Shown: positions 19,728 to 28,539 of the stretch, in pieces
Layout: every line of letters begins with the position of its first letter
Position numbering within the stretch: the first letter of the stretch is position 1
DNA from: an uncultured Desulfuromusa sp.
Lineage (GTDB): Bacteria; Desulfobacterota; Desulfuromonadia; Desulfuromonadales; Geopsychrobacteraceae
Length of the DNA stretch: 64,000 bases
Direction: 5' to 3'
Assembly: GCF_963675815.1 (NCBI RefSeq)
Contig: NZ_OY776576.1
Coordinates: 186,001-250,000, forward strand
The notes under the pieces: model-generated
Databases searched by the model: none
Told to the model about the DNA's origin: nothing
What the model saw: only the letters and a program-made list of their open reading frames with translations
Program-made: the position numbers and the translations under genes

Positions 19728-20825
19728 TCAGAACATAAACCGACGCATGCTCACATTCAGCAGCAATCCAACCCCAATCATCGTCGTAACCATACTGGTT
19801 CCACCATAAGAAAAAAGCGGCAATGGCACACCGACAACTGGAAGCAGGCCAATCACCATCCCCAGATTGACGACGATATGCCAGAAAATCATGGCCGTCA
19901 CGCCAACGGCAAGAAACAGTCCGAAGCGGTCAGCAGCACGCCTGGCAATATATAATCCCCAGACAATGAGGAATAAATATAAAAACAGCAGGGTAAAACT
20001 TCCGGCAAAACCCCACTCTTCAGCAAAAACAGAAAAAGCAAAGTCGGTATGCCGCTCAGGTAAAAACGAAAGTTGTGACTGGGTTCCCTGGATAAATCCC
20101 TTTCCCCAGAAACCGCCGCTGCCAACGGCAATTTTTGATTGAATGATATGGTAGCCACTGCCGAGAGGATCAGCCTCAGGGTTCATGAATGTGCGGATTC
20201 TGGCACGTTGATAATCATGCAGACCAAACCAGCCGGCGACAGCAACCAGAACACCTAAAATTCCCAGACAAATGAGGGTTCCACGCTTGATCCCGGCAAA
20301 CAGCAACATTGTGACAGCAATAAAAATTACCATAGCGGCGGTCCCAAGATCAGGCTCTTTCAGAATCAACACCACGGGCAACAGCAACCACAGCGCCGGC
20401 CCCCAGAGTTCAGATAAATTATATCCAAACGGGTTGGCGGTCTTTGCAAAAATACGGGCCAGCAATAAAATAATTGCAATTTTAATAACCTCACCCGGCT
20501 GGACATTAAAAAAGCCAAGATCAATCCAGCGAGCCGCTCCCATAGCTGTTTTACCCACCAGCAACACATAAATAAGCATCCCGACACTCAAACCGTAAAA
20601 ATGCACGGCAAAGTGCTCCAGGTGTCTATAGTCAAAAAGACAAATGATCAGAGCAATCGTAACACCACCGGACAACCAGAGGAGTTGTTTCAGATACAGT
20701 GGCGTCGCCATAGAGTGTAAACTGGACGTTGCACTGAACAGATTGATGATGCCGGCTCCAGCCAAAACCAGCACGGTGAACAATAAGACCCAATCAAAGT
20801 TGGATACGAGGCGTCGATCAAACAT
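19728..20825 (-). CDS. rodA: Rod-shape SEDS glycosyltransferase RodA
   Basis: 365-residue polytopic membrane protein that polymerises lipid II together with PBP2 during cell elongation. The sequence is a series of about ten hydrophobic segments. It carries the SEDS signatures SAVGSGGFWGKGFIQGTQSQ (seen from about residue 225, first residues differing), FLPERHTDFAFSVFAEEWGF and the C-terminal GVPLPLFSYGGTSM. It is the last gene of the mreBCD-mrdA-rodA operon and starts 3 bases after the PBP2 stop. The start is ATG 20825. Confidence 0.97.
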   Translation of the reverse strand: MFDRRLVSNFDWVLLFTVLVLAGAGIINLFSATSSLHSMATPLYLKQLLWLSGGVTIALIICLFDYRHLEHFAVHFYGLSVGMLIYVLLVGKTAMGAARWIDLGFFNVQPGEVIKIAIILLLARIFAKTANPFGYNLSELWGPALWLLLPVVLILKEPDLGTAAMVIFIAVTMLLFAGIKRGTLICLGILGVLVAVAGWFGLHDYQRARIRTFMNPEADPLGSGYHIIQSKIAVGSGGFWGKGFIQGTQSQLSFLPERHTDFAFSVFAEEWGFAGSFTLLFLYLFLIVWGLYIARRAADRFGLFLAVGVTAMIFWHIVVNLGMVIGLLPVVGVPLPLFSYGGTSMVTTMIGVGLLLNVSMRRFMF

Positions 20826-20828
20826 CCG

Positions 20829-22682
20829 TTATCCCTCCCCCTCTGTTTTTTCTTTCTTAAGTTCCATATAACGTTGGATAATCTGTTTCGCGACAGGACC
20901 GGCTGCACGCCCTCCTGATTGGCCGTGTTCAACAACAACCACAACCGCAATTTCAGGTTTTTCTGCCGGAGCATAAGCGACAAACAGGGCATGAGGACGG
21001 AAACGGTAAGGAGTTTCTCCTTTTTCATCCAACTCTTCTTCTTCATCTGATTTACGCCGGACAACCTGAGATGTCCCGGTTTTTCCGGCCACCAGGGTGT
21101 CTTCAATATAGGCCGCACGACCTGTCCCGTGAGGCTCGTTCACCACGGCAACCAGACCATCCTGAACCGCTTTCCAAGCTTCAGGGGAATAGTCAACCTG
21201 ACGGACAATTTCCGGGTTCGTCTGCAACAGCAGATTGCCTTCCCAATCTTCAACCTGACGAACCACCTGGGGTTTCAAAACCTTGCCGTTATTAGCGATA
21301 GCAGACATCATTACAGCTAATTGTATCGGCGTGGTCAGGACAAAACCCTGACCTATGGAAGCGATAACGGTTTCACCGGCGTACCACGGCTTGTTATAAC
21401 GCCGACGTTTCCATTCCTGAGAAGGTATGGTTCCGGAACGTTCTCCGGGAAGAGGATAACCGACTGGAGATCCCAGTCCGAATTCTTTAGCCGCTGCCGA
21501 TAATTTATCAATCCCTAGTTCCAGGCCAACACTGTAGAACCAGACATCACAGCTTTCCCGTAAGGCCTTTTTAAGGTCCGTCGGCCCATGTCCTGATTTT
21601 TTCCAGCAGCGATAGCGCGAACCACCAACCTCAAAAGCACCGTCACAATCAACTGTCTCATGGATCCCGACGGTACCCGCCCTCAAAGCCGCCAGAGCAA
21701 CGATCATTTTGAATGTCGATCCCGGCGGATATTGACCTGCGATCACCTTATTTTGTAAAGGATAACGGTTGTCCTTCGCCAGCTTCGCCCACTCATCACC
21801 GGCAATGCCCCTGGCAAACAGGGCAGGGTTAAACGTTGGCCGACTGACCATCGCAAGAACTTCCCCGGTATTGACGTCCAATGCGACAGCTGCGCCCGAT
21901 TGATCGGAAAAAGCTTCGTCTGCAGCACGTTGCAGATCTCGATCAATCGTCAGATAAATTTTGTTTCCGGGGCTTGCGGGTTCAACCTTCAGCTGGCGAA
22001 ACAATTTTCCCTGGACATCGACTTCAACCAAACGCCGCCCTTTTTCGCCTCGCAGATAGGGTTCAAAGGTTCTCTCCAGAGCGGTTTTGCCAACGAAGTC
22101 TCCACCACGGTATTGACTGAACTCCTCACTCTGCAGTTCTTCTTTGGTAATTTCTCCAAGATAGCCAATAAGATGGGCCGCTGATCCCTTCTCAAGATAA
22201 TCCCTCACCGGCCGTACTTCGGTCAGTATTCCCGGCAAATCAACACTATGCTCCTGCACCCGTTCCATCATTTCACGACTGACATCATCAGCCAGAAGAA
22301 CCGAGCGATAAATAGGTAACCTCTTCCCCTCCTGCCAACGCAACTCAAGATCAGCAACATCAACTTCCAACAGGGGGGCTAAACGCTCAAACAAAACCGA
22401 CGAATCTTCGACATCCTGACGCATGACGGAGATTCGAAATGACGGTCGGTTGTCAACCAGCAACTCTCCATGCCGATCATAAATCGGACCACGTGGAGCA
22501 TCCAGAGGAAGAACCCGGGTACGATTACGAACAGAGCGCTCCTGCAAATCTTCATAGCTGATGACCTGCAAATACCAGAGACGTAACAGCAACAAAAGAA
22601 ATACCGCAGCTGCAGCTGCAGAATAAAACAAAAAACGGCTCTGGACGACGGGGAGTTCTTTCCAGTTGAGGTTAAGACCCAT
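20829..22682 (-). CDS. mrdA: Penicillin-binding protein 2
   Basis: 617-residue transpeptidase of the elongasome. One N-terminal membrane anchor (about residues 18-36, FLFYSAAAAAVFLLLLLRLW) is followed by the dimerisation/pedestal region and the transpeptidase domain. The active-site motifs are STFK in QYPPGSTFKMIVA, the SxN-type SCD in RESCDVWFYSVG, and KTGT in VAGKTGTSQVV. It is the partner of RodA, with which it overlaps closely. It overlaps mreD by 11 bases at its start. A charged insertion near RRKSDEEEELDEKGE lies after the KTG motif and is a local peculiarity. Confidence 0.97.
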   Translation of the reverse strand: MGLNLNWKELPVVQSRFLFYSAAAAAVFLLLLLRLWYLQVISYEDLQERSVRNRTRVLPLDAPRGPIYDRHGELLVDNRPSFRISVMRQDVEDSSVLFERLAPLLEVDVADLELRWQEGKRLPIYRSVLLADDVSREMMERVQEHSVDLPGILTEVRPVRDYLEKGSAAHLIGYLGEITKEELQSEEFSQYRGGDFVGKTALERTFEPYLRGEKGRRLVEVDVQGKLFRQLKVEPASPGNKIYLTIDRDLQRAADEAFSDQSGAAVALDVNTGEVLAMVSRPTFNPALFARGIAGDEWAKLAKDNRYPLQNKVIAGQYPPGSTFKMIVALAALRAGTVGIHETVDCDGAFEVGGSRYRCWKKSGHGPTDLKKALRESCDVWFYSVGLELGIDKLSAAAKEFGLGSPVGYPLPGERSGTIPSQEWKRRRYNKPWYAGETVIASIGQGFVLTTPIQLAVMMSAIANNGKVLKPQVVRQVEDWEGNLLLQTNPEIVRQVDYSPEAWKAVQDGLVAVVNEPHGTGRAAYIEDTLVAGKTGTSQVVRRKSDEEEELDEKGETPYRFRPHALFVAYAPAEKPEIAVVVVVEHGQSGGRAAGPVAKQIIQRYMELKKEKTEGEG

Positions 22683-23208
22683 GATGTTTACTCTGATATA
22701 TCAAGCCGGCAAGACCGGAGCGATAACCAAACAGGCGTTGAAAACGAAGTAATAAAGATAATAAAATTGTTGCAAAAAGCATATTTGCCACTAACTGCTG
22801 TGGAACAGCAGCAATAATAAGATACAACACCGGGGCCGTTGCAGCAAAAACGGTCAGATAAAATCCAACCAGAATATTTTGCAGCACCGTCCCTCCCGCG
22901 ATCAACAATAACAACAAAGGCGGGCTTTCAACATTCAATTGATCAGACAGCAGCCGCGTCAACAGAATAATAACCAGATACACAGAAATATACAGCCCCA
23001 GGGTGGCACCACAAAAACTATCCTGAATCGCTCCCAGGAGCAACCCGGCAATCAAGGCCCGGGATAAGTTCTCACTCAATCCCAGATACAGAATCAAAAT
23101 CAAGATGAGGTTCGGTCGCCAGTTGGGCGAAAAAAATAATGGCAGGACACTGCTCTGAAGTAAAGCAAACAGGATTCCAGTCAAAATAAACAGGAAAAAA
23201 CCTTTCAT
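22672..23208 (-). CDS. mreD: Rod-shape protein MreD
   Basis: 178-residue integral membrane protein with about five or six hydrophobic segments and almost no soluble part. Its sequence FSPNWRPNLILILILYLGL is typical of MreD (P-N-L/D motif after the first segment), as is GAIQDSFCGATLGLY. It belongs to the membrane part of the Mre elongasome. It overlaps mreC by 4 bases and mrdA by 11 bases, so it is co-translated with both. Confidence 0.92.
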   Translation of the reverse strand: MKGFFLFILTGILFALLQSSVLPLFFSPNWRPNLILILILYLGLSENLSRALIAGLLLGAIQDSFCGATLGLYISVYLVIILLTRLLSDQLNVESPPLLLLLIAGGTVLQNILVGFYLTVFAATAPVLYLIIAAVPQQLVANMLFATILLSLLLRFQRLFGYRSGLAGLIYQSKHHGS

Positions 23209-24035
23209 CGATCTTCTCCGACAATGACCATAACCTCCTCAAGGTGAGAAAGATCTGTTGTTGGTATTGCAGTGACCTTCTGGAACAAGCCGAATTGATC
23301 CTTGGTAACCGACTCGACCAGTCCAAGCGGCAATCCCTTTGGGAAAACCCCTCCCATGCCCGAGGTCACCAGCAAGTCACCGACCTGAATGTCCGTATCA
23401 CGCAATGCATATTCTATGGAGAGTTTTTCGCCCTGACCACGGACTACCCCACGAGTTCGGGTCCTCTGGATTAAAGCCGCTATGGCCGAAGAAGCATCAG
23501 AGACCAGCAAAACCCGTGAGCTGTCAGGCGCTGTCTTTATAACCCTGCCGACGACCCCAGACGAGGCAACGACGGGAAACCCTGTATGCAGCCCTGCACG
23601 AGTCCCCTTATCGATAATAATTGTCCGCGCCCAGTTACTGCCATCTTCACCAATGACCTGCGCTGGTAAAGCCGAGCGATCAAGTTCATCGACAAAAGCC
23701 AGAAGTTTACGTAGCCGCTTGTTCTGTAGAGAAATCTCTTCCACCTGTTGGAGTTGAGAGCGCAGTTCGAGATTTTCTTTCTCGAGATCAATATTGCGCT
23801 GTCGCGCGTCGACCAACCAGAGATAATTTTTCCAGGTTGAGGTTACGGTATCGGCAATACCATCAATACCGGTCTGAAAAGGGGCAGCAAATGTCAGAAC
23901 GGCCCGTTCGAAAAAGGTTGTCGCAGTTTTTTGGCGAAGATTATAAGAATAGAGAAGCACTGTTGCCAGGAACAAGACAATCGCAAGGAATAAAAACCGA
24001 TAGCGTCCTAGTAGCTCACGCACTGACTTCTCCAA
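23205..24035 (-). CDS. mreC: Rod-shape protein MreC
   Basis: 276-residue periplasmic elongasome scaffold. One N-terminal membrane segment (FLFLAIVLFLATVLLYSY) is followed by a coiled coil over about residues 75-115 and the MreC beta-domains, with GFPVVASSGVVGRV, VLLVSDASSAIAALIQRT and GDLLVTSGMGGVFPKGLPLG as family signatures. It overlaps mreD by 4 bases. A 196-base gap containing a hairpin separates it from mreB, more than between the other operon members. Confidence 0.95.
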   Translation of the reverse strand: MEKSVRELLGRYRFLFLAIVLFLATVLLYSYNLRQKTATTFFERAVLTFAAPFQTGIDGIADTVTSTWKNYLWLVDARQRNIDLEKENLELRSQLQQVEEISLQNKRLRKLLAFVDELDRSALPAQVIGEDGSNWARTIIIDKGTRAGLHTGFPVVASSGVVGRVIKTAPDSSRVLLVSDASSAIAALIQRTRTRGVVRGQGEKLSIEYALRDTDIQVGDLLVTSGMGGVFPKGLPLGLVESVTKDQFGLFQKVTAIPTTDLSHLEEVMVIVGEDR

Positions 24036-24165
24036 ATTGAATCGTAACGCAAAAACACCGATATCCTGATTTACAGTTATTTTTGTTCAGCCGGTTCATT
24101 ACTTTCAGCACGAACATTCAGCAAATCCGAGAACTGGAAAAGTCAATCAAGTCAACACCGCGAAA

Positions 24166-24189
24166 AGGGAGAATCGGTCGATCCTCCCT
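24166..24189 (-). terminator. Hairpin between mreB and mreC, possible attenuator
   Basis: AGGGAG / CTCCCT arms with an inner ATCG / CGAT stem and a GT loop, one mismatch, followed on the minus strand by only four T. It could trim the transcript between mreB and mreC, giving more MreB than MreCD. The short T-tract makes full termination uncertain. Confidence 0.45.
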
Positions 24190-24231
24190 GGAAAACAAAA
24201 AACATGGTCACAATCAAAGAAGCCCCTGATA

Positions 24232-25278
24232 TCAGGAGGAAATCGCAACCTGTCTCAGCAGATCCAGCTGATCCAAGACAGCACCGGAACCTAAAACAAC
24301 ACAAGACAGGGGTTCTTCGGCAACAACGACGGGCAAGCCGGTCTCTTCACGCAGAAGGATATCCAGATTCTTCAAGTAGGCGCCACCCCCTGCTAAAACA
24401 ATGCCCTTATCGACGATATCAGCCGCTAATTCCGGCGGAGTCCGCTCTAAAGAGATTCTAACCGCCTCAACAATGGTATTGACCGGCTCTGACATCGCCT
24501 CACGAATTTCATCTGAGTTCACTTCCATTGTCTTAGGGATACCACTGACCAGGTCACGCCCCTTGATATCCATAAAGACGGTATCCTCTCCGGTATCAAA
24601 AACATTTCCTATGCCGATTTTTACCGCTTCAGCAGTCCGTTCCCCAATCAGAAGGTTATACTTCCGCTTCATATACTGGACAATCGCCTCATCCATCTTG
24701 TCACCGCCAACCCGGACACTCTGCGCATAAACAATTCCGGCTAACGAAATGACGGCAACTTCTGTTGTTCCCCCGCCGATATCAACAATCATATTTCCTG
24801 ATGCTTCAGTAATCGGAAGACCAGCTCCAATAGCAGCAGCCATAGGCTCTTCAATCAGATAGACTTCCCTGGCTCCAGCGGATTCAGCAGATTCACGGAC
24901 AGCCCGTTTCTCAACCTGAGTTATTCCAGACGGGACACAGATCACGATCCGTGGACGAATCAGATTTTTACGATTATGGACTTTACGAATAAAGTAACGG
25001 AGCATTTCTTCAGTATGGTCAAAATCGGCAATGACGCCATCCTTCATTGGGCGAATAGCAACGATGGTTCCAGGGGTCCGACCCAACATTTCCTTGGCAT
25101 CGGTACCAACGGCCAGAACCTTACGCTGACCTGCCGCACCGGTTTTCACAGCGACAACCGAAGGCTCACTGACAACAACCCCTTTCCCCTTCATAAAGAC
25201 CAAAGTATTGGCGGTTCCCAAATCAATGGCCAGATCATTTGAAAACATACCCCATATGGCATTAAAAACATTAAACAT
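24232..25278 (-). CDS. mreB: Rod-shape actin homologue MreB
   Basis: 348-residue actin-like ATPase that directs cell elongation under the inner membrane. The phosphate-1 motif is LAIDLGTANTLVFMKGKG, phosphate-2 is IVDIGGGTTEVAVISLAG and the adenosine motif is VLAGGGAYLKNLD. The start ATG at 25278 (MFNVFNAIWGMFSNDLAID) has AGGA 7 bases before it; an upstream TTG at 25293 is unlikely. It is the first gene of the shape operon and is divergent from the ppiD-like gene, with both promoters in the 200-base gap. Confidence 0.98.
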   Translation of the reverse strand: MFNVFNAIWGMFSNDLAIDLGTANTLVFMKGKGVVVSEPSVVAVKTGAAGQRKVLAVGTDAKEMLGRTPGTIVAIRPMKDGVIADFDHTEEMLRYFIRKVHNRKNLIRPRIVICVPSGITQVEKRAVRESAESAGAREVYLIEEPMAAAIGAGLPITEASGNMIVDIGGGTTEVAVISLAGIVYAQSVRVGGDKMDEAIVQYMKRKYNLLIGERTAEAVKIGIGNVFDTGEDTVFMDIKGRDLVSGIPKTMEVNSDEIREAMSEPVNTIVEAVRISLERTPPELAADIVDKGIVLAGGGAYLKNLDILLREETGLPVVVAEEPLSCVVLGSGAVLDQLDLLRQVAISS

Positions 25279-25482
25279 ACACTGTCCTGTCAATGCTGCT
25301 AGCAGCTTAAAAAATTAAGTTGAAGTTATGTGCAAAAGCTTGGTCACTCTAGCAAAGCAACTATTTTTAAGCAAGAGTTAAGCTGGCAAAAAATGATTGC
25401 TTTTCAGTAAATTGCTGGTCTAACATGCGGGCTTGTTTTTTGTCTCAAATCAACCAAAAACAGAATGAGGAGTCTCATCGAA

Positions 25483-27441
25483 ATGCTTCAATTTGTTAGA
25501 TCAAAACAAAAATCGGTATTAATCAAAATAGCCTTTGGTGTCATTATCCTGAGTTTTGTCATTGGCTACACAATGCTTACGGCACCATCGGACCAAAGAG
25601 GCGCACAGAATGGAGATGTTGCTGCCCGAATCAATGGGGATGAGATCAGTTATGAAGCATTTCAAAGTAGTTACAGCAATCTCTACAATCTCTATCAGAA
25701 CATTTATCAGGGCAACTTTGACGCCGCCCTGGAGAAACAGCTCAACCTGCCTCAGCAGGCATTACAACAACTCATTGAAGAGACTCTTCTCATTCAGCAG
25801 GCCGACGAACTGAACCTGAGCGTCTCTCAGGACGAGCTTATTAAGAGTATCGCACAGTATGATGCGTTTAAGATTGACGGTCAGTTTAATCGGGATCGCT
25901 ACATTGAGGTTTTAAACTATCAGCGGATGAACCCGGAACAATTCGAAACGATGCAGAAAAGACAGCTTCTCACGCAAAAAGTACGTACTGAGCTGCAAAA
26001 AGGAGCCGCCATTAACGACGAAGAGCTTCAATCCGCTTTTCATAAAGAAAACGACAAAGTCAATCTCAATTACGTCTGGCTCACTCCGGCGCTGGTTGAA
26101 ACTAAAGTCAAAGTGACGGATGAGGGATTAAAGCAATTTTTCGAGGCAAACATTGAAAGCTTCAGAGTTCCGGAAAAAGTATCACTGCGGTACCTGCAGT
26201 TTGATCCTACCCGCTACGAAAACAATGTCGATATTTCCAGCGAGGAAGAACTGCAGCGCTACTACCGCCGAAACCTCGATCAGTTTGAGGTCAAAGAACA
26301 GATCAAGGCAGCACATATCCTCTTAAGTGTTCCGCAGGACGCAGACGCCGAAACAGTCCAGAAAAGACGTGAACTCGCCGATGAACTTTTAAAACAGCTG
26401 CAAGAAGGAGCTGATTTTTCTCAGCTGGCAAAAACTCATTCCGATGATAAAAGTAATGCCGCACAGGGAGGGGATCTTGGAACCTTTGGTCGTGGGATTA
26501 TGGTTAAAGAGTTTGAAGATGCTGTTTTCAGCCTTCGCCCAGGTCAATTAAGTGAGGTTATCCAGACCCCCTTCGGATTCCATATTGCCAAAATTGAAAA
26601 TTATATTGAGCCGGGAGTCAAGCCTTTCGTCGATGTTATAGACGAAGTTAAAAAGGGCCTGAAACTGGAAAAATCACGGCAACTGGCCTATGAAAAAGCT
26701 ATGGACGCTTACAACATCAACCGTAAAACAGCAGATCTGGATGCGGCTGCAGCAAATAACGACCTCGGTATTAAAGAGACGGGTTTATTTGCTGCCAACA
26801 CCCCCATTGATGGCATTGGTAATGTTGCTGAAATCAGTCAAGCCGCCCTCACCCTGAAGGAAGGGGAACTTGCTCGGCCAGTACAAACAACTCAAGGAGT
26901 TTTTCTGTTCATGCTCAAGGAAAGAAAAGCAAGCCACCTCCCCGAACTGAGTGAAGTCAAACCTCAGGTTGAACAGGCATATCGAACAGAGCAAGCTCAA
27001 ACTCTTGCAAAAGATCTGGCTGACACGTTACTGGAACAAGCAATAAGTCAAAAAAGTCTGAAGAAAGCGTCTCAAGATTTAAAACTGACAATTGAAGAAT
27101 CGGGCGAATTCAGTCGCAGCTTTGGATACTTTATCCCCCGTATCGGCACGTCACAGGAGCTCGCTGAGGATGCTTTTTCTTTAACAAAAGCAGAACCCGT
27201 TGCAAAAAAGGTCTATACTATTAACAACAAGTATCTGGTTGCCGGTCTAAACAACATGACAATCGCAAACTTCGACGACCTGAAAGACGACGAACGTCAG
27301 CAATTACAAGATCGGCTACTTGAAGAGAAAAAAGGGCAGATCATTGCAGAAAAGATAACTCAATTGCTACAGCAAGCAGAAATTGAAATTATGGTTCCGG
27401 AATTAATCAGTTCTTTCAACAATGGGAGCATCAAATCATGA
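25483..27441 (+). CDS. PpiD/SurA-type membrane-anchored peptidyl-prolyl isomerase
   Basis: 652-residue periplasmic chaperone. The N-terminal membrane segment (VLIKIAFGVIILSFVIGYTM) is followed by a SurA N-like domain (ARINGDEISYEAFQSSYSNL) and one clear parvulin domain at about residues 270-375. That domain contains AAHILLSV, GADFSQLAKTHSDD, GGDLGTFGRG and PFGFHIAKIE. The C-terminal part resembles the second, usually inactive, domain of PpiD. I chose ATG 25483 (MLQFVRSKQKS) because the AGGAG ribosome site lies inside the longer reading from 25465. The stop overlaps the purC start (ATGA). It probably assists folding of exported proteins. Confidence 0.9.
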   Translation: MLQFVRSKQKSVLIKIAFGVIILSFVIGYTMLTAPSDQRGAQNGDVAARINGDEISYEAFQSSYSNLYNLYQNIYQGNFDAALEKQLNLPQQALQQLIEETLLIQQADELNLSVSQDELIKSIAQYDAFKIDGQFNRDRYIEVLNYQRMNPEQFETMQKRQLLTQKVRTELQKGAAINDEELQSAFHKENDKVNLNYVWLTPALVETKVKVTDEGLKQFFEANIESFRVPEKVSLRYLQFDPTRYENNVDISSEEELQRYYRRNLDQFEVKEQIKAAHILLSVPQDADAETVQKRRELADELLKQLQEGADFSQLAKTHSDDKSNAAQGGDLGTFGRGIMVKEFEDAVFSLRPGQLSEVIQTPFGFHIAKIENYIEPGVKPFVDVIDEVKKGLKLEKSRQLAYEKAMDAYNINRKTADLDAAAANNDLGIKETGLFAANTPIDGIGNVAEISQAALTLKEGELARPVQTTQGVFLFMLKERKASHLPELSEVKPQVEQAYRTEQAQTLAKDLADTLLEQAISQKSLKKASQDLKLTIEESGEFSRSFGYFIPRIGTSQELAEDAFSLTKAEPVAKKVYTINNKYLVAGLNNMTIANFDDLKDDERQQLQDRLLEEKKGQIIAEKITQLLQQAEIEIMVPELISSFNNGSIKS

Positions 27442-28319
27442 TACCGATCATTACTCAAACCAACTGCCCTGAATTAAACTTGGTTAACCGTGGAAAAGTC
27501 AGAGATATTTATGACCTGGGGGAACATCTGCTGATCGTTGCCAGCGATCGTATCTCTGCCTTTGATGTCATTATGGACGAAGGAATTCCACAAAAAGGGT
27601 ACGTTCTGACCCAGATTTCCAAGTTTTGGTTTGATCAGATGACAGATCTGATTCCCAACCACCTTATTTCGACAGACATCAATGATTTTCCGGCAATCAC
27701 CCATCAGTATCGGGACCAGCTGGAAGGTCGCAGTATGTTGACGAAAAAAGCTCAACCCCTCCCCGTTGAATGTATCGTCCGTGGTTACATCTCCGGAAGT
27801 GGATGGAAAGAGTACCAGCAGAACGGTTCCATCTCCAGTATCCCACTACCTGCAGGCTTAGTTCAAAGTGACAAGCTCCCGGAAACCCTGTTCACCCCCT
27901 CAACCAAAGCGGAACTGGGTGCTCACGATGAAAACATCTCTTTTGCGGAAACCGTTGAACTCTGCGGCAAAGATATTGCTGAACAGATTCGTGATTGCAG
28001 TATCAAAATTTACGAACGTGCCCGCAACCTGGCAGACAGCAAAGGACTAATCATTGCCGATACGAAATTTGAATTCGGCATTCTCGACGGTCAACTGATC
28101 TGGATTGATGAAGCCCTGACTCCGGATTCATCACGCTTCTGGCCAAAAGATCAGTATCAGCCCGGAAGTGCTCAACCCAGTTTTGACAAGCAGTTTTTGC
28201 GTGATTATCTGGAAACCCTCGACTGGGGGAAACAAGCTCCTGCTCCGAAACTACCTGAAGAAATCATTCGCAAAACCGGAGAAAAATATCTTGAGGCCCT
28301 TAAACGCCTCACGGCTTGA
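27438..28319 (+). CDS. purC: SAICAR synthetase (purine biosynthesis)
   Basis: 293-residue enzyme that ligates aspartate to CAIR, step 8 of purine synthesis. Seen: GKVRDIYDLGEHLLIVASDR, SAFDVIMDEGIPQKG, the substrate motif ECIVRGYISGSGWKEYQ and ADTKFEFGILDGQLIWIDE with catalytic/metal acidic residues, then LTPDSSRFWP. The length fits the longer fungal-like PurC subgroup common in proteobacteria such as Geobacter. Its ATG overlaps the stop of the ppiD-like gene, so the two are translationally coupled. A terminator follows at 28357-28390. Confidence 0.97.
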   Translation: MIPIITQTNCPELNLVNRGKVRDIYDLGEHLLIVASDRISAFDVIMDEGIPQKGYVLTQISKFWFDQMTDLIPNHLISTDINDFPAITHQYRDQLEGRSMLTKKAQPLPVECIVRGYISGSGWKEYQQNGSISSIPLPAGLVQSDKLPETLFTPSTKAELGAHDENISFAETVELCGKDIAEQIRDCSIKIYERARNLADSKGLIIADTKFEFGILDGQLIWIDEALTPDSSRFWPKDQYQPGSAQPSFDKQFLRDYLETLDWGKQAPAPKLPEEIIRKTGEKYLEALKRLTA

Positions 28320-28356
28320 ATTTTGTCACCTGATATCTTATAAATATTTTTTTTCA

Positions 28357-28390
28357 AAAAGCCGTTGTCCCCTTAGAACAGCGGCTTTTT
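28357..28390 (+). terminator. Rho-independent terminator after purC
   Basis: Stem AAAAGCCGTTGT with ACAGCGGCTTTT (12 bp with one G-U pair), 9-10 base loop, ending in TTTTT. It is 38 bases past the purC stop. Confidence 0.85.
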
Positions 28391-28539
28391 AGTAATTTCA
28401 AAAAACAACTTCAGCAAAAATACAACAATGTTTGCCATATGTACTATTTTGTCATATATTTGTTTCCCATAGAAAGAGAATAAACGGTAGAAACCGACTG
28501 TAGCTGCAGTCAAAAATCAAGGCACAGGATTTCAAAACC